A DNA stretch of 8,710 nucleotides from Wolbachia pipientis. Its GTDB lineage: Bacteria > Pseudomonadota > Alphaproteobacteria > Rickettsiales > Anaplasmataceae. A program made the translations under genes and the position numbers. The DNA is taken from assembly GCF_023661085.1 (NCBI RefSeq), contig NZ_JAHDJT010000049.1, positions 1-8,710 on the forward strand. The letters run 5' to 3'. Each line of letters opens with the position of its first letter. Position 1 is the first letter of the stretch. Below are positions 6,623 to 8,710 of this stretch, one piece after another. Under the pieces are notes generated by a model. It saw only the letters and a list, made by a program, of their open reading frames with translations. It was not told the origin of the DNA and searched no databases.

Positions 6623-7631
6623 TCATTTTCTGATCTCTTCTTTTGGGCTTACTTGTTTAGAACTTGGATCATCCACCTGGGATTTTGGCTTCATTTCTTT
6701 CACTTTCTCATTAACTTTTTCCTCTACCTCCCCTATTTTACCTTCACCAATGGCCATAATTTTTAGGTGGAAAATCATCCATAAGCTCCTCAAGTGCTTT
6801 CTTATCAGTTTCGTGAGTACTAAGACCTTTTTCTATAAGCCTTTTCATCTCATCTTCTGAAAAATTTTGAATGGTCCCGTCCTTTATTAATTCTTTTATA
6901 GCAGAACGTTGCCCTTCATTTTGAAGCATTTTTATTACTATAGCCTTATCCCGAGCGCTCTTTGCTTCACCTTCCTTCTCCGATCCACTAGCGTATATAA
7001 TAGATTGAAACAATTTCTCATGTAACCTACCAAAATTATTCTCTCTTGCTTGAACCGTAGGCAACTTATCGATCAAGTCTTTCACAAAACTTTTAATTGC
7101 TTTTCCTAACGACTCAGCACCTTCTTTTATCTCACCTCTATGTTGATATATAGCATAACCAATAGCAACTATAGCTACCAGTGCCACAAGCCCGGCTAAT
7201 GCTAATCCACCACCCATTAATGCACCAGCCACTCCTCCTATTGCCAATGTACCTGCTAGTGCACCTGTTAGTGCTGTAATAGCTGCTCCACCTATAACTC
7301 CTTGAATTAACAACTGATTACCTAAAGTTTCGAGCTTCCCCTCCATGTCCTTCACTTTGCTTGCTTGCTCAAGAAGTATTTCTAAGTCTTTTTTGTTCTC
7401 TGTAAAATGCTTAACTACATTATCCAGCACTTCTTCACTGTTCTTCAGTAAATTAGTAACATCCTCGACACTTAATTCATTGAATTCCTTATTTAAGTTT
7501 TTAAAATCCTCATTATCTTTTAATAGCTCCTGCAATTTTTCTACCAAATCTGGCTTTTCTCTAATATATTTTGCTATATTTTCAATGAACTGCTCCGAAT
7601 AACCAGTATCTGTTACACCACCTTACGCCAT
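6623..7631 (-). pseudogene. Broken gene for helical protein with Gly/Ala-rich membrane hairpin
   Basis: I do not recognise a named family. ATG at 7629-7631 has a good ribosome site (AGGA at 7639-7642, spacer 7) and reads MA, then TAA (7623-7625), then an open frame GGVTDTGYSEQFIENIAKYI continuing to TGA at 6744-6746. A second frame takes over at the end: MAIGEGKIGEVEEKV and a charged tail to TGA at 6623-6625. One base less in the A5 run (6760-6764, minus sense) would join them, giving about 335 residues. The longest intact piece is 267 codons from TTG 7547. Numbering from that TTG, it has a charged, coiled-coil-prone region (1-75), a hydrophobic Gly/Ala-rich segment at about 79-134 that could form a membrane hairpin, and a charged helical C-terminus. 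No cleavable signal peptide is visible. It could be a membrane-active or secreted effector-like protein, but that is inference. A shorter working protein from a downstream start cannot be excluded. Confidence 0.7.
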
Positions 7632-7662
7632 ATTCAATTCCTATCAACTATAAATATGCCCA

Positions 7663-7692
7663 ATTATACATAATAATTATTAACTATATCAT
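7663..7692 (-). promoter_or_regulatory. Putative promoter of the broken minus-strand gene
   Basis: Read on the minus strand, TATAAT (7663-7668) is preceded by ATGATA (7687-7692) with an 18-base spacer. It lies about 30 bases before the ATG at 7631. The region is very AT-rich, so the -35 element is uncertain. Confidence 0.3.
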
Positions 7693-7763
7693 AATTAGTA
7701 TGAAGTAATTAATATAATTACCCCTTTTCAAACACGGAATTTGTACTACAATCTGTATAATAT

Positions 7764-8474
7764 ATGAAAACGAGGTTGCCTAAGGAAGAAAAAAAATTAA
7801 ACGCTGCTGTGGTTTTATCAGGATGTGGTCATCTCGACGGTGCAGAGGTGAGAGAAGCTGTTTTAAGCTTGCTCGTGCTTGATCAGCAGGAAGTGGAAGT
7901 TAAATGCTTTGCACCTGATATCAATATTACACAAGTTATGAACCATAAAACAAAAGAGGCAGTAAAAGAGAAGAGGAATGTACTTGTAGAAGCAGCAAGA
8001 ATTGCAAGAGGTGAAATATATGACCTGAAGGAAGCCAAAGCTAAAGATTTTGACATGCTAGTTGTACCAGGCGGATATGGAGTTGTGAAAAATCTATCTG
8101 ACCTAGCTGAAGGTAAAGACGCGGCAACAGTAATACTCGAATTTGAAAGATTAGTTTCAGAATTTTTTGCTGCGAAAAAGCCAATAGGAGCGATATGTAT
8201 ATCTCCAGCGGTGGTTGTTTTTATTTTAAGTAATAAAATAGGCAAAAGAGGAAATAAAATTAAGGTGACTATAGGAGATGATAGGGAAAAGTTGATAGAA
8301 AAGCTTGGTGGCGAGCACATAAAGTGCGATACAGAGTTATCAATAGAAGACGAAGAGCATAATGTATTTTCCTGTTCTGCTTATATGCGTAGCGATGAAA
8401 GTACGTACTCTGTATATCAAGGGATAAAACATATGATTGACAGCATGGTAAAAAAGATCAACAAAGGAAATTAA
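7764..8474 (+). CDS. elbB: Isoprenoid biosynthesis glyoxalase ElbB (DJ-1/PfpI family)
   Basis: A 236-residue cytosolic member of the DJ-1/PfpI glutamine-amidotransferase-like fold. Conserved ElbB segments are AAVVLSGCGHLDGAEVREAV (14-33), CFAPD (48-52), MNHKTKEAV (59-67), RNVLVEAARIARGEI (71-85), VVPGGYGVVKNLSD (100-113) and AICISPAVV (143-151), with the nucleophile-elbow Cys at 145. E. coli ElbB has reported weak glyoxalase activity and was linked to the early isoprenoid pathway. The physiological role is not settled. The N-terminus is about 10 residues longer than E. coli's, and no other in-frame ATG precedes the core. A TATAAT (7756-7761) lies two bases before the ATG, without a matching -35, and is probably chance. 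It is divergent from the broken minus-strand gene across 132 bases of AT-rich DNA, and a dispersed repeat begins at its stop codon. Confidence 0.93.
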   Translation: MKTRLPKEEKKLNAAVVLSGCGHLDGAEVREAVLSLLVLDQQEVEVKCFAPDINITQVMNHKTKEAVKEKRNVLVEAARIARGEIYDLKEAKAKDFDMLVVPGGYGVVKNLSDLAEGKDAATVILEFERLVSEFFAAKKPIGAICISPAVVVFILSNKIGKRGNKIKVTIGDDREKLIEKLGGEHIKCDTELSIEDEEHNVFSCSAYMRSDESTYSVYQGIKHMIDSMVKKINKGN

Positions 8475-8513
8475 TACCAAATCCCAATGATAATAGGACA
8501 AATTAAAGATACC
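8474..8513. repeat. Dispersed repeat, copy 2
   Basis: ATACCAAATCCCAATGATAA and the following bases to about 8513 resemble the copy at 2570-2611 in the same orientation. It begins on the last base of the elbB stop codon, so insertion or retention directly abuts the gene. Confidence 0.6.
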
Positions 8514-8533
8514 GTTTTGCCAATCAACAAGGG

Positions 8534-8593
8534 TGTCATTCCAGCGCCCCTCCTCCTGTCATCCAAGTAGCGGATACTGGGATCCAGGATACT
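8534..8593. repeat. Degenerate TGTCATyCCA / GGATACT intergenic repeat
   Basis: TGTCATTCCAGCGC (8534-8547) and TGTCATCCAAGTAG (8557-8570) are imperfect direct copies. GGATACT occurs at 8572-8578 and 8587-8593 around GGATCC. Sequences of the kind TGTCATCCCAGT...ACTGGGATCCAG are widely scattered between genes in Wolbachia and Rickettsia, and this looks like a decayed copy. The rest of 8475-8710 contains no reading frame or RNA gene that I can support. Confidence 0.5.
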
Positions 8594-8710
8594 ACTTTAG
8601 TAATAAATATTCAAGAAATTTACCAAATGAAAAAACAAGGCAAAAGAAGCCCCGGTCGGTGGCTAATTATTTATATGTACCTCAAATATCGGCGTTTTTA
8701 TCCTCAACGC

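Noticed and set aside
6566..6766. 66-codon plus-strand hydrophobic open frame overlapping the end of pepA
   Set aside because: It is antisense to the charged C-terminal tail of the minus-strand gene (the Lys/Glu codons read backwards as Phe/Leu) and overlaps pepA without a ribosome site.
7756..7761. TATAAT as the elbB promoter
   Set aside because: It ends two bases before the start codon and has no -35 element at suitable spacing. It would place the transcript start inside the gene.
7883..8320. 145-codon minus-strand open frame
   Set aside because: Antisense shadow of elbB, whose plus-strand motifs are intact.
8534..8593. CRISPR-like array
   Set aside because: Only two imperfect short copies with no regular spacing. 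It fits a decayed intergenic repeat better.

Overview
The window is AT-rich and its protein set points to a Wolbachia-type genome (Rickettsiales, Anaplasmataceae): single-copy housekeeping genes in short or no operons, a pyruvate-phosphate-dikinase regulator, degraded insertion-sequence debris, small dispersed repeats of the type common in Wolbachia and Rickettsia, and a decaying lineage-specific membrane protein. The organism call is inference from family content and style; no sequence search was possible.

Layout. Positions 1-600 are debris. The C-terminal end of an IS256-type transposase lies on the minus strand, with an unidentified plus-strand open frame across and beside it and a perfect GC-rich hairpin downstream. 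dnaN (sliding clamp, +) and truA (tRNA pseudouridine synthase, -) are convergent, with one base between their stop codons. After a 218-base gap holding a dispersed repeat and a 23-base AT palindrome comes ppsR (PPDK regulatory kinase/phosphorylase, +). rpmJ (ribosomal protein L36, +) follows behind its own good promoter. Then comes a 190-base gap containing a stretch of unusually high GC, a candidate structured RNA. ftsB/divIC (+) is next. A secreted intradiol-dioxygenase-like protein and pepA (leucyl aminopeptidase) form a likely two-gene + strand unit, and both open frames begin with similar signal-peptide-like segments. Convergent to pepA, on the minus strand, is a broken gene for a charged, helical protein with a glycine/alanine-rich hydrophobic hairpin: stop at codon 3 and a frameshift near the end. 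Divergent from it is elbB (DJ-1/PfpI family). The last 236 bases hold repeats and no gene.

Function. Most genes are unrelated housekeeping functions (replication, tRNA modification, translation, division, central carbon control, peptide turnover). The parts that deserve attention are the exported dioxygenase-like protein with altered iron ligands, the possible signal peptide on PepA, the rpmJ-ftsB intergenic RNA candidate, the palindrome over the ppsR promoter, and the decaying putative membrane or effector protein. I do not see a convincing new multi-gene system.
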